Assembly: GCF_009796745.1 (NCBI RefSeq)
Contig: NZ_CP047024.1
Location: 4,901,708-4,965,707, forward strand
Direction of reading: 5' to 3'
Source: Paraglaciecola sp. L1A13
GTDB taxonomy: Bacteria > Pseudomonadota > Gammaproteobacteria > Enterobacterales > Alteromonadaceae
DNA: 64,000 nucleotides
Shown here: positions 27,040 through 36,800 of the stretch, one piece after another
Layout: the number at the start of each line of letters is the position of its first letter
Position numbering within the stretch: position 1 is the stretch's first letter
Notes under the pieces: generated by a model
The model's database searches: none
The model's input: only the letters and a program-made list of their open reading frames with translations
What the model was told of the DNA's origin: nothing
Translations under genes and position numbers: made by a program

Positions 27040-27807
27040 ATGAAATTAGCATACCATTCGTTAACTATACTTACTGCTGCAAGTCTATTCTTGTCAGGCT
27101 CTGCATTAGCGGCCCACCATAACTTAAAAGAGAATGTTCAAGCCGCTTTGGCTAGCGACATTCGTGGGCCCAGCGATACTGCTCGCGATGCGAATAGGAT
27201 GCCTCTAGAAACCCTAACATTCTTTGGTTTACAACCAAACATGCACATTGCTGAGCTTATGCCTGGTGGAGGATGGTACACAAAAATACTCGCCCCTGTA
27301 GTAGCCGAAGAAGGTCAATATTACGCTGCTATAGGTACGAGTAACATAGCAAGCAAGTTACTCAAAGAGCCTGGTTTTGAAAAAGCCAAAGTGCTAGCAG
27401 AGGACGCCCGAATGTGGCGTGAAGAAGGCGACAGATTATATTCAATGGACGTGAGTTCTTTGGGCGTAACTAACCTAGATATGGTGCTAACCTTCCGAAA
27501 CTACCATAATTTTAACGAGCAAGGCCGACGTAAAATGAATGAAGTGGCGTTTGCCGCACTCAAACCAGGGGGGATTTACGCGGTAGTGGATCACACAGCT
27601 CGGCACAATGAACCGGAAACATCAGCAAATCGGCGTAGAGTCGATCCTGTACTGGCCATCCAGGAGATTCAACAGGCTGGTTTCGAACTAGTTGATTACA
27701 GTGATCTGCATTACAGGGAAGGTGATGAATTAAAATACGAAGTGGGCGAAAAGAGTGTAACGGGCAAAACTGACCGCTGGACATTTAAATTCAAAAAACC
27801 TGACTAA
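27040..27807 (+). CDS. Exported class I SAM-methyltransferase-like protein (COG4798 type)
   Basis: The 255-aa product begins with a clear signal peptide (MKLAYHSLTILTAASLFLSGSALA) and then has a Rossmann methyltransferase fold. MHIAELMPGGGWYTKIL is motif I, LDMVLTFRNYHNF is motif IV and ALKPGGIYAVVDH is motif VI. Exported methyltransferases of this kind (COG4798) are seen in alteromonads and sphingomonads, yet SAM is a cytoplasmic cofactor, so the activity is puzzling. The ATG at 27040 has GGAG six bases upstream. It stands alone. Confidence 0.8.
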   Translation: MKLAYHSLTILTAASLFLSGSALAAHHNLKENVQAALASDIRGPSDTARDANRMPLETLTFFGLQPNMHIAELMPGGGWYTKILAPVVAEEGQYYAAIGTSNIASKLLKEPGFEKAKVLAEDARMWREEGDRLYSMDVSSLGVTNLDMVLTFRNYHNFNEQGRRKMNEVAFAALKPGGIYAVVDHTARHNEPETSANRRRVDPVLAIQEIQQAGFELVDYSDLHYREGDELKYEVGEKSVTGKTDRWTFKFKKPD

Positions 27808-27850
27808 ATTAAATATATAATTATAATCAATAAGTTAACTTTAAAATAAG

Positions 27851-27892
27851 AACCTTTCTTGTGTTTTAATTCCGCTTTAATCAAGAAAGGTT
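27851..27892. repeat. 11-bp perfect inverted repeat with 20-base loop
   Basis: AACCTTTCTTG (27851-27861) and CAAGAAAGGTT (27882-27892) are exact reverse complements. The structure lies 44 bases after the methyltransferase stop and just before the Fur-like box. It could be a weak terminator or a regulatory element; no T-run follows on the plus strand. Confidence 0.5.
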
Positions 27893-27913
27893 AATTAACT
27901 TAACAATAATAAT

Positions 27914-27928
27914 TGATAATCATTCTCA
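27914..27928 (+). promoter_or_regulatory. Fur-like box
   Basis: TGATAATCATTCTCA matches the 7-1-7 Fur consensus TGATAAT-N-ATTATCA at 13 of 14 fixed positions. It lies 43 bases before the gene at 27971, in the expected promoter region. This implies iron-dependent repression of the two small genes that follow. Confidence 0.65.
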
Positions 27929-27970
27929 TTTGCGTTAACTTGATTTTACGCAATCAATAAGAGAATCGAT

Positions 27971-28423
27971 ATGTCACATAACTTTCTGTGTCCTAACCAC
28001 CGTCAATGGTTAACCACCAATCCTCTGGCTGCTCAGACTCACCTTCGAGAAACGCAAGATAATGGGCAGTATTATCGAGAGCAAGGCGCTTGGCAACAGG
28101 CTCTACCGTTTCTAGGCTGTGCATACGAAACGGCAGAAATAGTGCTGGTTCAAGCAGAGCGACAAACCTCAACAAAAATCGTCGACTTCACCGCTACAGC
28201 GGTATTGTTAGCTGACACTCTTCACAAATTAGGTCAGAAAACCTTGAGCTTAGCTGTTTATGAGCAAGCACAAAAGAGGCTAAAGCCCGAGCTCGTTATA
28301 AGCTATCAGCAGCCACAACTTCAGCGATGTATTATTGACTGTATAAAGTCTTTAGCATTGGGGGCAGGTTTCCATCATCAATTTATGCAAGGGCAAGTAA
28401 AAGAGGAACACTGTATTCATTAG
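27971..28423 (+). CDS. Hypothetical protein, 150 aa, probably iron-regulated
   Basis: I do not recognise this family with certainty. The product is helical throughout and has the look of two or three TPR-like hairpins: QDNGQYYREQGAWQQALPFLGCAYETAEIVL and LLADTLHKLGQKTLSLAVYEQAQKRL (cores shown by GAWQQALPFLG and LGQKTLSLAVYEQA). It has no signal or membrane segment. Cysteines are at 7, 50, 122 and 126 by count along the chain, and the tail is HHQFMQGQVKEEHCIH with several His. A Fur-like box upstream and a 59-aa gene 24 bases downstream suggest a small iron-responsive operon. Confidence 0.7.
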   Translation: MSHNFLCPNHRQWLTTNPLAAQTHLRETQDNGQYYREQGAWQQALPFLGCAYETAEIVLVQAERQTSTKIVDFTATAVLLADTLHKLGQKTLSLAVYEQAQKRLKPELVISYQQPQLQRCIIDCIKSLALGAGFHHQFMQGQVKEEHCIH

Positions 28424-28447
28424 TAAATTTATATAGCAGGGGGAAAT

Positions 28448-28627
28448 ATGCAAAATTATGCTGCGGGGTCTCTCGACCAAGAACAATTTTTACCCATTCA
28501 ACTACGCGTAGATGTGCTCAGGCGACTATTAGCAGAACATAATGTTTGTGCCGAAGAGATACATTGCGAGTGCACTCAAAGTAAACGCATATTGATGAAC
28601 CTGTTACTGCAAGCCGCTGCAGTTTAG
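28448..28627 (+). CDS. Hypothetical 59-aa protein with a Cys cluster, in the Fur-box operon
   Basis: A short gene with a strong ribosome binding site (AGGGGGAA just before the ATG), 24 bases after the previous gene. The product begins MQNYAAGSLDQEQFLPIQL, is mostly helical, and has three cysteines in NVCAEEIHCECTQSK, which could bind a metal. It ends LLLQAAAV. A stem of ten pairs (28612-28621 with 28628-28637) covers its stop codon, though no T-run follows. Function is unknown; the pairing with the upstream gene and the Fur box suggest a role in iron limitation. Confidence 0.65.
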   Translation: MQNYAAGSLDQEQFLPIQLRVDVLRRLLAEHNVCAEEIHCECTQSKRILMNLLLQAAAV

Positions 28628-28685
28628 TGCAGTGGCTTATACAAAATTCTAAGCAATATATGCTGTGTATTTAACAGAATTATTG

Positions 28686-28949
28686 CTAGCTCTTATCTTT
28701 GCGGATCAAGTAACGATAAGGTTTATCTTCGATCTCGCTAGCAAGCAAAGTATGCCCCATAAAGCGACAAAAGCTAGGTATGTCTCGCGTGGTGGAATGG
28801 TCATCCGCACAGATTGCCAGGGTTTCCCCAAGTTGCATATTACGAATACTCAAACGCACCATCATTACGGGTTCAGGGCAACGCAGGCCAATGGCATCAA
28901 GTTGATGATTGGCACTGTCAAAATCCGCTGACGCCACATCAAATCCCAT
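28686..28949 (-). CDS. tusA: Sulfur carrier protein TusA
   Basis: A small sulfur-relay protein that carries a persulfide from IscS-type desulfurases to the TusBCD pathway for 2-thiouridine in tRNA. The 87-aa product matches E. coli TusA along its length: [21 protein letters not shown] with the catalytic Cys, then [19 protein letters not shown] and PYRYLIRK. The ATG at 28949 overlaps the last 11 bases of pyrE, so translation is probably coupled. The pairing of tusA with pyrE is not the E. coli arrangement. Confidence 0.92.
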   Translation of the reverse strand: MGFDVASADFDSANHQLDAIGLRCPEPVMMVRLSIRNMQLGETLAICADDHSTTRDIPSFCRFMGHTLLASEIEDKPYRYLIRKDKS

Positions 28950-29592
28950 AATCAATGCGATACTGTTTGATATTAGCTAGGTGTTCGGATAACTCAGGCT
29001 GTGCATCAACTTGGGTCTGCAAATATTCAATTAAATCTGCCAAACTAACAATTGATACGACTTGAGTGGCAAAATCACGTTCAACTTCTTGAATAGCAGA
29101 TAACTCACCTTGACCTTTCTCTTGACGATCCAGGGCAATTAGTACACCAGCAAGGCTAGCGTTATGAGCTTCAATGATACGCATCGACTCTCGAATTGCA
29201 GTACCAGCGGTGATCACATCGTCAACTAGCATCACTTTTCCGGTAAGGGGGCTACCGACTAAACTACCGCCTTCACCATGAGTTTTGGCTTCTTTACGAT
29301 TAAAACAATATGGCTTATCTACGTCATGTTTGTCTGCCAACGCTACTGCAGTAGTAGTAGCGATGGGGATCCCTTTATAAGCAGGGCCAAATAACAGGTC
29401 ATAATCAATCTTTGACGCTTGTAAAGCTTGAGCGTAATACTGGCCCAATCTCGCTAAATCTCGACCGGTATTAAATAATCCAGCATTGAAAAAGTATGGA
29501 CTTTTACGCCCTGACTTCAAAGTGAATTCACCAAACTTAAGCACACCACGGCCAAGGGCAAATTCAATAAATTCTTTTTGATAATCTAGCAT
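28939..29592 (-). CDS. pyrE: Orotate phosphoribosyltransferase
   Basis: Makes orotidine monophosphate from orotate and PRPP in pyrimidine synthesis. The 217-aa protein has the PRPP-binding motif [13 protein letters not shown] (about residues 120-132) and the flexible loop with [10 protein letters not shown]. The N-terminal [16 protein letters not shown] is conserved. It follows rph by 45 bases, the same rph-pyrE order as E. coli, and overlaps tusA downstream. Confidence 0.96.
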   Translation of the reverse strand: MLDYQKEFIEFALGRGVLKFGEFTLKSGRKSPYFFNAGLFNTGRDLARLGQYYAQALQASKIDYDLLFGPAYKGIPIATTTAVALADKHDVDKPYCFNRKEAKTHGEGGSLVGSPLTGKVMLVDDVITAGTAIRESMRIIEAHNASLAGVLIALDRQEKGQGELSAIQEVERDFATQVVSIVSLADLIEYLQTQVDAQPELSEHLANIKQYRIDYGI

Positions 29593-29637
29593 TTATCTAC
29601 CTATATCTTGAGAAGCAGTTTGTTTTTATTTTAAAGC

Positions 29638-30351
29638 TTAGTTAAGCGCGATTTTTTGCTCATCGAACAATTCACGTATGCCGTGTTTTGCTAGCTCTAG
29701 CATCTCGTGCATTTCTTCGATGCTAAACGGTTCACCTTCAGCAGTACCTTGAACTTCGATCATTTTGCCAGTGTCGGTCATCACCACGTTCATGTCCGTT
29801 TCTGCTGCAGAATCCTCGATATATTCTAAATCAGCAATGGCGTTTCCTTTGTAAATACCCACAGAAATAGCCGCAATCATATGCTTCATAGGGTTCGCTT
29901 TGATTATTCCTTTACTACGCATCCACGTTAGGGCGTCAACTAATGCCACACAAGCACCCGTAATCGAAGCCGTTCGTGTGCCACCGTCAGCTTGAATCAC
30001 GTCGCAATCTACGACTATAGTGTTCTCACCGAGTAGTTTCAAATCAATCGCTGCGCGCAATGAACGAGCAATTAAGCGTTGAATTTCTAGCGTGCGTCCA
30101 CCTTGCTTACCACGGGCTGCTTCACGGTCGGAGCGAGTGTGCGTAGCACGAGGCAACATGCTGTACTCAGCGGTTACCCAGCCTTTACCTTGTCCTTTCA
30201 TAAAACGCGGTACACCTTCGGTCACTGATGCGTTACACAATACTTTAGTGTTGCCAAACTCAATCAATACCGATCCTTCTGCATGGCAGGTGAAATTACG
30301 GGTAATAGTAACGGGGCGAATTTGGCTCGCAGTTCTGTCATTCGGGCGCAT
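29638..30351 (-). CDS. rph: Ribonuclease PH
   Basis: A phosphorolytic 3'-5' exoribonuclease that trims tRNA precursors. The ATG at 30351 has AAAGGAG six bases upstream and gives a 237-aa protein beginning [15 protein letters not shown]. coli Rph has 238. The motifs [37 protein letters not shown] and [19 protein letters not shown] are intact, so this is a full active form, unlike the frameshifted rph of E. coli K-12. It is divergent from yicC. Confidence 0.95.
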   Translation of the reverse strand: MRPNDRTASQIRPVTITRNFTCHAEGSVLIEFGNTKVLCNASVTEGVPRFMKGQGKGWVTAEYSMLPRATHTRSDREAARGKQGGRTLEIQRLIARSLRAAIDLKLLGENTIVVDCDVIQADGGTRTASITGACVALVDALTWMRSKGIIKANPMKHMIAAISVGIYKGNAIADLEYIEDSAAETDMNVVMTDTGKMIEVQGTAEGEPFSIEEMHEMLELAKHGIRELFDEQKIALN

Positions 30352-30528
30352 AGGTGACTCCTTTAAATAATTTGCGCGCATTATACCGAAATGGTGACAG
30401 GGGTTCTTAATAAAATCGCTTAAAACAGTACTTATCTATCCCTGTAAAAATCTGGGCAGATGATAGCTATCGCGCATTGAGTTCACAAAGGTATAATGAC
30501 CTCATGATTTAACTAAGGAATTAACCGA

Positions 30529-31392
30529 ATGATATACAGCATGACTGCATTTGCCCGTCGCGAACTCAAAGCGCAGTGGGGAACCGCCGTATGGGAAATC
30601 CGCTCCGTTAACCAACGCTTTCTTGAAACCTATTTTCGTCTACCTGAGCAATTCAAAAGTCTTGAACCTATATTACGTGAACGTTTTCGCAAGCAGCTAC
30701 AACGCGGTAAAGTTGAATGTGCGTTGCGTTTTGTAGCCAATGACGCAGCAGTGGGCAAACTAAGTTTAAATGAAGATCTAGCGCGCCAAGTCATGAATGC
30801 TGCAGATTGGGTACAATCTCATGGCCAATCAGCCGGCGTTAATCCATTAGATGTGCTGCGCTGGCCTGGTGTTATAGCCGCAGAAGAAGCAGATATGGAA
30901 GGTATTCAGGCAGATGTACTGGCTGAATTTGACGCAACCCTTAACGACTTTATTACTGCCCGAGCTACTGAAGGCACCAATTTGCGCGCGATGATCGAAC
31001 AGCGTCTTGATGGAATTCAAGTGGAAGTGGATAAGGTCACCACTCACATGCCAATCGTTATCCAATGGCAACGAGATAAAATACTCGCTCGTTTTGAAGA
31101 AGCCAAAATAGAACTTGATGCCAATCGCGTCGAGCAAGAAATGATTATGCTGGCGCAAAAAGTCGATGTGGCAGAAGAACTTGACCGCTTGGTATCACAT
31201 ATAGGTGAAACCCGAAAAATTCTTAAAAAAGGGGGACCAGTAGGTCGCCGGTTAGATTTTATGATGCAAGAATTTAACCGCGAGTCAAATACACTAGGCT
31301 CGAAGTCAATCAACAGTGACATTACCCAGTCGGCGGTGGAGCTAAAAGTATTGATAGAACAAATGCGTGAGCAGATTGCGAATATCGAGTAA
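30529..31392 (+). CDS. yicC: YicC/YloC-family endoribonuclease
   Basis: A 287-aa RNase of the YicC family. The N-terminal domain has IYSMTAFARRE and WEIRSVNQRFLETYFRLPE. The C-terminal DUF1732 domain has EELDRLVSHIGETRKIL and GRRLDFMMQEFNRESNTLGSK, with LKVLIEQMREQIANIE at the end. E. coli YicC promotes degradation of the small RNA RyhB. AAGGAA lies eight bases before the ATG, and a TATAAT at 30492-30497 may be the -10 element. The divergent neighbour rph is also the E. coli neighbour. Confidence 0.92.
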   Translation: MIYSMTAFARRELKAQWGTAVWEIRSVNQRFLETYFRLPEQFKSLEPILRERFRKQLQRGKVECALRFVANDAAVGKLSLNEDLARQVMNAADWVQSHGQSAGVNPLDVLRWPGVIAAEEADMEGIQADVLAEFDATLNDFITARATEGTNLRAMIEQRLDGIQVEVDKVTTHMPIVIQWQRDKILARFEEAKIELDANRVEQEMIMLAQKVDVAEELDRLVSHIGETRKILKKGGPVGRRLDFMMQEFNRESNTLGSKSINSDITQSAVELKVLIEQMREQIANIE

Positions 31393-31425
31393 ATAAAGTT
31401 AGCCAATAAATTTTTACTGTAAAAG

Positions 31426-31447
31426 CCTCTATTTTTAGAGGTTTTTT
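31426..31447 (+). terminator. Terminator of yicC
   Basis: CCTCTA (31426-31431) pairs with TAGAGG (31436-31441) around a four-T loop and is followed by six T. It lies 34 bases after the yicC stop. Confidence 0.85.
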
Positions 31448-32076
31448 ACCTCCAGTTCTACCTAATCCAAAGCACTTCTCATTTAGCCGTTAGTTTCTCA
31501 CCTTTATGCGGTTCATGCCTGAACGGCTAAAAGTCTCAAATCAATTGACTAAACATTTCTGAACGAGAACTTATGCGATTGCTATACATTGATATTTTCG
31601 TTCCATGTGAAACATACATTTAAGCTGATTAACCAACTTGAATTCAATAACTTACCCGTATTTGGCAGCAATATATACTGTTTCATTAATGCAACGTAGC
31701 CTCACCTAGCGCGGGCAATTAAGTTTTTTAACAACCTATCTGAATATATAAGTAGCATTTTCACTATTGAAAGGGTTCTCTTATCTTTGCAACTAATCTA
31801 GTATGCGCGCACATCAATTTACCCTGTCATTAGGTAAATAAATACGTAGTCAAAAGCTTGGCTTTCTAGCCTTTAGTCTATGTCAAAATTTTTAACAATG
31901 ACTAGATTAGAATATGACACACAATAATAAACGTTTGATTTATATTATTTTTAATTAAATGGCTTGCTATATGCTAATAGAAATTAAGCACAGTGTAGCC
32001 GCGATTTTACCTGGCATGGTCCACGTAGCGGGTACGTATTTTAAATGAAAGATAATTAACTGGTTTAGATGTACAG
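31448..32076. other. Intergenic region of about 630 bp
   Basis: No convincing gene. A parS-like sequence CGTTCCATGTGAAACA lies at 31599-31614 (3 mismatches to the common parS). A possible 25-codon frame at 31971 has no ribosome binding site. The remainder is AT-rich and without clear structure. Confidence 0.4.
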
Positions 32077-32259
32077 ATGTCTTGTTTAACACGAAAATTA
32101 CAGCAGCAACTTACTCGATATATTCAACGTAATAGCAACGCGTTAGCTGCCGATGATGCCGAGCAAATTCGCCACACATTGGTGAGCAAAGGAGTATGCC
32201 CTTCGGACGTTACAACGGATCAGGTAAAAGTGATTCTACAGTGCGTGCGAAGCAGCTAA
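32077..32259 (+). CDS. Hypothetical 60-aa protein
   Basis: A short frame whose product (MSCLTRKLQQQLTRYIQRN at the start, ending ILQCVRSS) looks like two or three amphipathic helices and has normal codon use. There is no strong ribosome binding site. Its stop overlaps by 4 bases the stop of the convergent HD-GYP gene. It could be a real small protein or a chance frame; I cannot decide. Confidence 0.4.
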   Translation: MSCLTRKLQQQLTRYIQRNSNALAADDAEQIRHTLVSKGVCPSDVTTDQVKVILQCVRSS

Positions 32260-33422
32260 ATAGCGATCGATTCGTTGAAGTACCGGTTGAAGTCTAACTT
32301 GAATTCACTCGCCATTACCGCCTTTTCAACTCGGTACTGGGAGTGCAATAAGTCAATTTCAACTGGTGATAAGTAATGTGCACTGCGAACAGAATAAAAA
32401 ACCTTCACTAGAGGTTTGAGAGGATGGTTGTCGTTCTGTTTAATCACTACCGCTATTTTCTCACTGGATAATTTCACCAAACTGCCTACCGGGTATACCC
32501 CTATACATTTAATGAATTGCTCCACTAAATCTTGATCGTATTTTATTGGCGTGTCTGCGTGCAAAATTTTCAATGCCTTTTGCGATGGCATTCCAGCCTT
32601 GTAGCAACGATCAGCAGTAATGGCATCGTATGTATCAACTATTGCTATCATTCGACCAAACAATCCAATCTCGTCGCCCCTAGCACCTTCAGGGTAACCA
32701 TAACCATCTAGCCTTTCATGATGCTGAGAGATAGTTTCAATAATACGTTCGGGAATCCCCATATCTTCTAGTACACGCACACCAAAATAGACATGATCAC
32801 GCATCACGACCATTTCTTGATCAGTTAAACGACCAGGTTTATGCAAAATATCATCAGGTACTTTGATTTTACCAATATCGTGTAAAAAACCAGATAAGGC
32901 TAACTCTTGCACTTCGTCGTCAGGCATTTCTAGGTAACTCGCAAAATTAGCCAATAAAATAGCGACGTTCAATGAATGTTCAAGTAAATAGCTGTCTTTC
33001 TCGCGAATTTTCGTCATGCACAGTAACGCATTGGGATTACGATTAATGGACGACACCAGTTTAGTCGTAAATTCTTTTGGAATGGCAATGTCAATCGGTA
33101 AGCCTTTGTTAACCGATTGCAGCAAGCGACGTTGCAGAATTTTACCTTTATCATGAAGCTTGGCTGCTTTACCTATTTCATCGGCAAAACTAATATTTAT
33201 ATCTTTAACGTCTTCAACTTGGGGTAGGGATTCTTCAGGCTTAGGTAACTGCTTACTTAAATCGATAATCAAGGATACGATCCCTTGTTTTTTCATTGCA
33301 GCAATAGCAGCATCACTTGTCACTCTTCCTCTACTTTTAATTTTTAGGTTACCGTTTTGCACTGCAATCGAGTCAACATACATGCCGATTTCTAGTTCAT
33401 TTACCGGGATAGTTTTCAACAC
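32256..33422 (-). CDS. HD-GYP domain cyclic-di-GMP phosphodiesterase (with DUF3391)
   Basis: A 388-aa signalling protein. The N-terminal DUF3391 region begins LKTIPVNELEIGMYV. The HD-GYP domain (about residues 140-310) has the metal-binding HD in SGFLHDIGKIKVPDDIL, HHERLDGYGYPEG (the GYP motif) and FGRMIAIVDTYDAITADRCYK. All metal residues seen in active enzymes are present, so degradation of cyclic di-GMP is likely. The start is the GTG at 33422 or the next codon, both without a strong ribosome binding site. No signal or membrane segment is present, so it is cytoplasmic. Confidence 0.92.
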   Translation of the reverse strand: MLKTIPVNELEIGMYVDSIAVQNGNLKIKSRGRVTSDAAIAAMKKQGIVSLIIDLSKQLPKPEESLPQVEDVKDINISFADEIGKAAKLHDKGKILQRRLLQSVNKGLPIDIAIPKEFTTKLVSSINRNPNALLCMTKIREKDSYLLEHSLNVAILLANFASYLEMPDDEVQELALSGFLHDIGKIKVPDDILHKPGRLTDQEMVVMRDHVYFGVRVLEDMGIPERIIETISQHHERLDGYGYPEGARGDEIGLFGRMIAIVDTYDAITADRCYKAGMPSQKALKILHADTPIKYDQDLVEQFIKCIGVYPVGSLVKLSSEKIAVVIKQNDNHPLKPLVKVFYSVRSAHYLSPVEIDLLHSQYRVEKAVMASEFKLDFNRYFNESIAI

Positions 33423-33811
33423 TAAAAATATATTCCAAATAGACGTAAGACCGAGGATGCGAGAAAAATAAACGATTTTGCATATTTGCGCAAATCCGAT
33501 AGATCATTAAACAGCAATAAGTACCTTTTCATTCACTATTACTTTCTCAGCGCATTTGTACTAAGCCGATCAATTTAGGGTTATCACTGGCTATATATTC
33601 TCCAATTACGTCGCAAAGTAACAATTCACGAAAAAAAATAAATTAATAACAACTTTTGTTAATAAGAAGTTAAATATGGTTTATTGACATATAGTTAACA
33701 TGACTTTAACGTAATCCTGCGTTTACATCTTGCTGTTAGCGTAAGGCTATTTGCAGCACCAAGGTTTGCGCCTCTTTGGATGATTATCAACCAGGATCAC
33801 AAGGTACATTT
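33423..33811. other. Divergent promoter region between the HD-GYP and TonB receptor genes
   Basis: About 390 AT-rich bases. They contain the promoter candidate at 33684-33712 for the receptor and, presumably, the HD-GYP promoter on the left. I see no repeats or other genes. Confidence 0.5.
33684..33712 (+). promoter_or_regulatory. Candidate promoter of the TonB-dependent receptor
   Basis: TTGACA (33684-33689), a perfect -35 element, is followed after 17 bases by TAACGT (33707-33712) as a weak -10. It lies about 100 bases before the receptor start. Confidence 0.5.
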
Positions 33812-36800
33812 ATGAACTCACACACTAAATTTAAAAAGTCATTGCTGACTAGCAGTATTTCAGTGCTACTCAGCAGTGCAGCCGTTATGCCTGTTATGGC
33901 GCAAGAGCAAGCAGCCCAACAAGATGTAGAAGTTATTCAAGTCAGTGGTATTCGTGGCAGTTTATTACGCGCCATGGATATAAAACGCGACTCAAGCGGC
34001 ATAGTAGACGCTATATCCGCAGAAGACATGGGGAAGTTTCCCGATTCTAACCTCGCCGAATCACTTCAACGCATTACTGGCGTATCGATTGACCGCGCCA
34101 GTGGTGAAGGCTCGCAAGTTACCGTTCGTGGCTTTGGTGCAGCGAATAACCTTATTACCTTAAACGGCCGTCAACTGCCTACCACAACAGGTAGTAGAAC
34201 CTTCGATTTTGCTAATATTGCCTCAGAAAGTGTATCTGGAGTTGAAGTTTATAAAACCGCAGATGCTAGCGTAACTTCTGGTGGTATTGGCGCAACCATC
34301 AACTTATCCACTCACCGTCCATTTCAGTCACCAGCCACGAAAGCGACTTTTGGGGCTAAATTAGTCGATGACAAATCGACTGATAAGGGCGACAAAACAC
34401 CGGAAATAAGTGGCTTATACTCGCAAACCTTCGCTGACGAAACATTTGGTATATCTATATCTGGTAGTTATCAAGAACGTGAAAGCGGAATGCAAGAATT
34501 TATTGATACCCAAGGATATCGCGCCAGTGAATATACCAATACCGGTTGGGGTGGCGTGCCTGCTGGGGCAGAAGGCGGTACAAATCGTCCAACATCAGGT
34601 ATCTATTCAAACCCCCAACAACCTAGATATGTATTTGAAGAGCGCCAGAGAGACAGGACCAATGGCCAACTTGTTTTACAGTTTAGGCCCACTGATAATA
34701 TTACTACGACTTTAGATTACACCTTGATCCGCAATAACGTAGAAGAGCAACACACCGACGCTTCAGTATGGTTTGGTTATGCTGGTGATCGCAGCGAATC
34801 AATTTGGGCCGGGGAGCCAAACTCGGTACCGCTGGTTTATTCAGAAATATATGAAATCAACAGCGACGCAGACTTAGAGGATACGTCATTGACAGTTGGT
34901 TCATGGGGTCGTGAAGAGAGCATTGATTCAATAGGTCTCAATATAGAATGGCTGGTTAATGACGACCTTGAGCTAACACTAGATCACCACAGTTCAGAAG
35001 CTGAAATGAAGGCTTCAGACCCTCGCCATGGTACCCGTAACAATATTCAATTACCTTCTTACACACGTACTCGGACAGGTTTGGATCTAACAGGCGAGTT
35101 ACCAGGCATTGCCACTGGTAGTATCGAGAACTTTAATCCAAATACCATGCGCCTATCGGGAAGCTGGTTTGCCAATGACTTCTATACATCAGAAATAGAC
35201 CAGACCCAAGTGAAAGGTAAATATGTATTAAATGACGACACCAGTATCGATTTTGGGGTATCTATTAATACAGTAAATAATCGCTATCGCCATACCCAAG
35301 TGCAGCGGGCTGACTGGGGCGGTGTAGGGGTGGAAGGTGACTTTGCTGACGTGAACTGGACCGAAGACACTATTCTCGATAAATTCGATGCCAAATCAGG
35401 TAATTTTGAGGGTACAGCAACCCAAGGTGAATACGATTTATTCAATCGTATTTGGTACGCCGATTTCGATGAAATTGTGCGCGCTGCTGAATTTGCAGAT
35501 CCAGTAGCCAACGTCGATACAGTATGGGGAGACTGTTTAGCACCTGAAGGCGCATCAGCGGGGCCAAATGGTGAAGGACATTTTTGTGCTTCAACCAACT
35601 GGGATGCTGAAACCAACCGCTTTACTGAAGAAGAAACAACATCCGCTTTTGTGCAATTCCACTATGATGGTGAGTTAGGTGACATGCCGTATAATGCTCA
35701 TCTAGGTATGCGTTACGAAAAAACGGATATCACCTCTACCGCCTCAGCACCTGGATACAGTCGCGTTGAGTGGTCTGAAGCGACTTCTACGGCTGTAACT
35801 GGCGTTACCGGCATTGAAACACTTAAACAATCTGCTGACTATTCACAGTTCTTACCTAGTTTTAATTTTAATCTGTCGGTCACTGATGACGTGATTGTGC
35901 GCGCTGCGTTGAGTAAAACTATTTCACGTGCTGGATATGGAGCCCTACAAGGCGGCACTACTATCAGCACCGCGGGTAGCTTAAGTGGTTACTCCGGGAA
36001 TTCAGGGAATCCAGGACTTCGTCCATTGGAGTCGGTAAATTACGATTTATCTGCTGAATGGTATTACGAAGAAGGTAGTTACGTATCTCTAGGGTATTTT
36101 AGAAAAGATGTTACAAATTGGATTACCACTGGTACCAACAACTCAACGATCTTCAATCTTGCTAACCCATTAGACGGTGAAAAATTTGATGCTGCAGTGG
36201 CTGCATTAGGCGCCGGTGCGACTAACCAACAGTTGCGCACTTACATCTTTGAAAACTATGCTGATGATCCAAACGTTACACCCAAGTTTAACGAAAATGG
36301 CGAGTTGGACGGCGGAACAATATTGGGGGATTCAGCTACTGACAACCTTGTTAACTTTAGAATCAACGTACCGATAAACGGTGATACAGAGCACACTATT
36401 GACGGTATTGAATTTAATGTTCAGCACTTGTTCGGTGAATCCGGTTTTGGCGCAATTGTTAACTACACAATGGTTGATTCTGGACTAGAGTACGATAAGT
36501 CATCATTGAGTGACACCGAAGCATTAGTGGGCTTAAGTGACACTGCTAACCTAGTTGCTTTTTACGATAAAGACGGTTTGCAAGCTCGAATTGCCTATAA
36601 CTGGCGCGATGAATTTTTAAATGAACGCCGAGTAAATGGTGACTTAACAGCGCCTATATTTACCGACGCTTATTATCAAATTGACTTTAACGTAAGTTAC
36701 GAAGTAAAGCAGCTCGAAGGACTGACTGTTTTCTTAGAAGGTATCAATATTACTGATGAATATATCAATGAATTCGGCCGAGATAATCGTTTGATTTATA

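Noticed and set aside
31971..32048. Possible 25-codon small frame
   Set aside because: No ribosome binding site and no sign of conservation visible from sequence.
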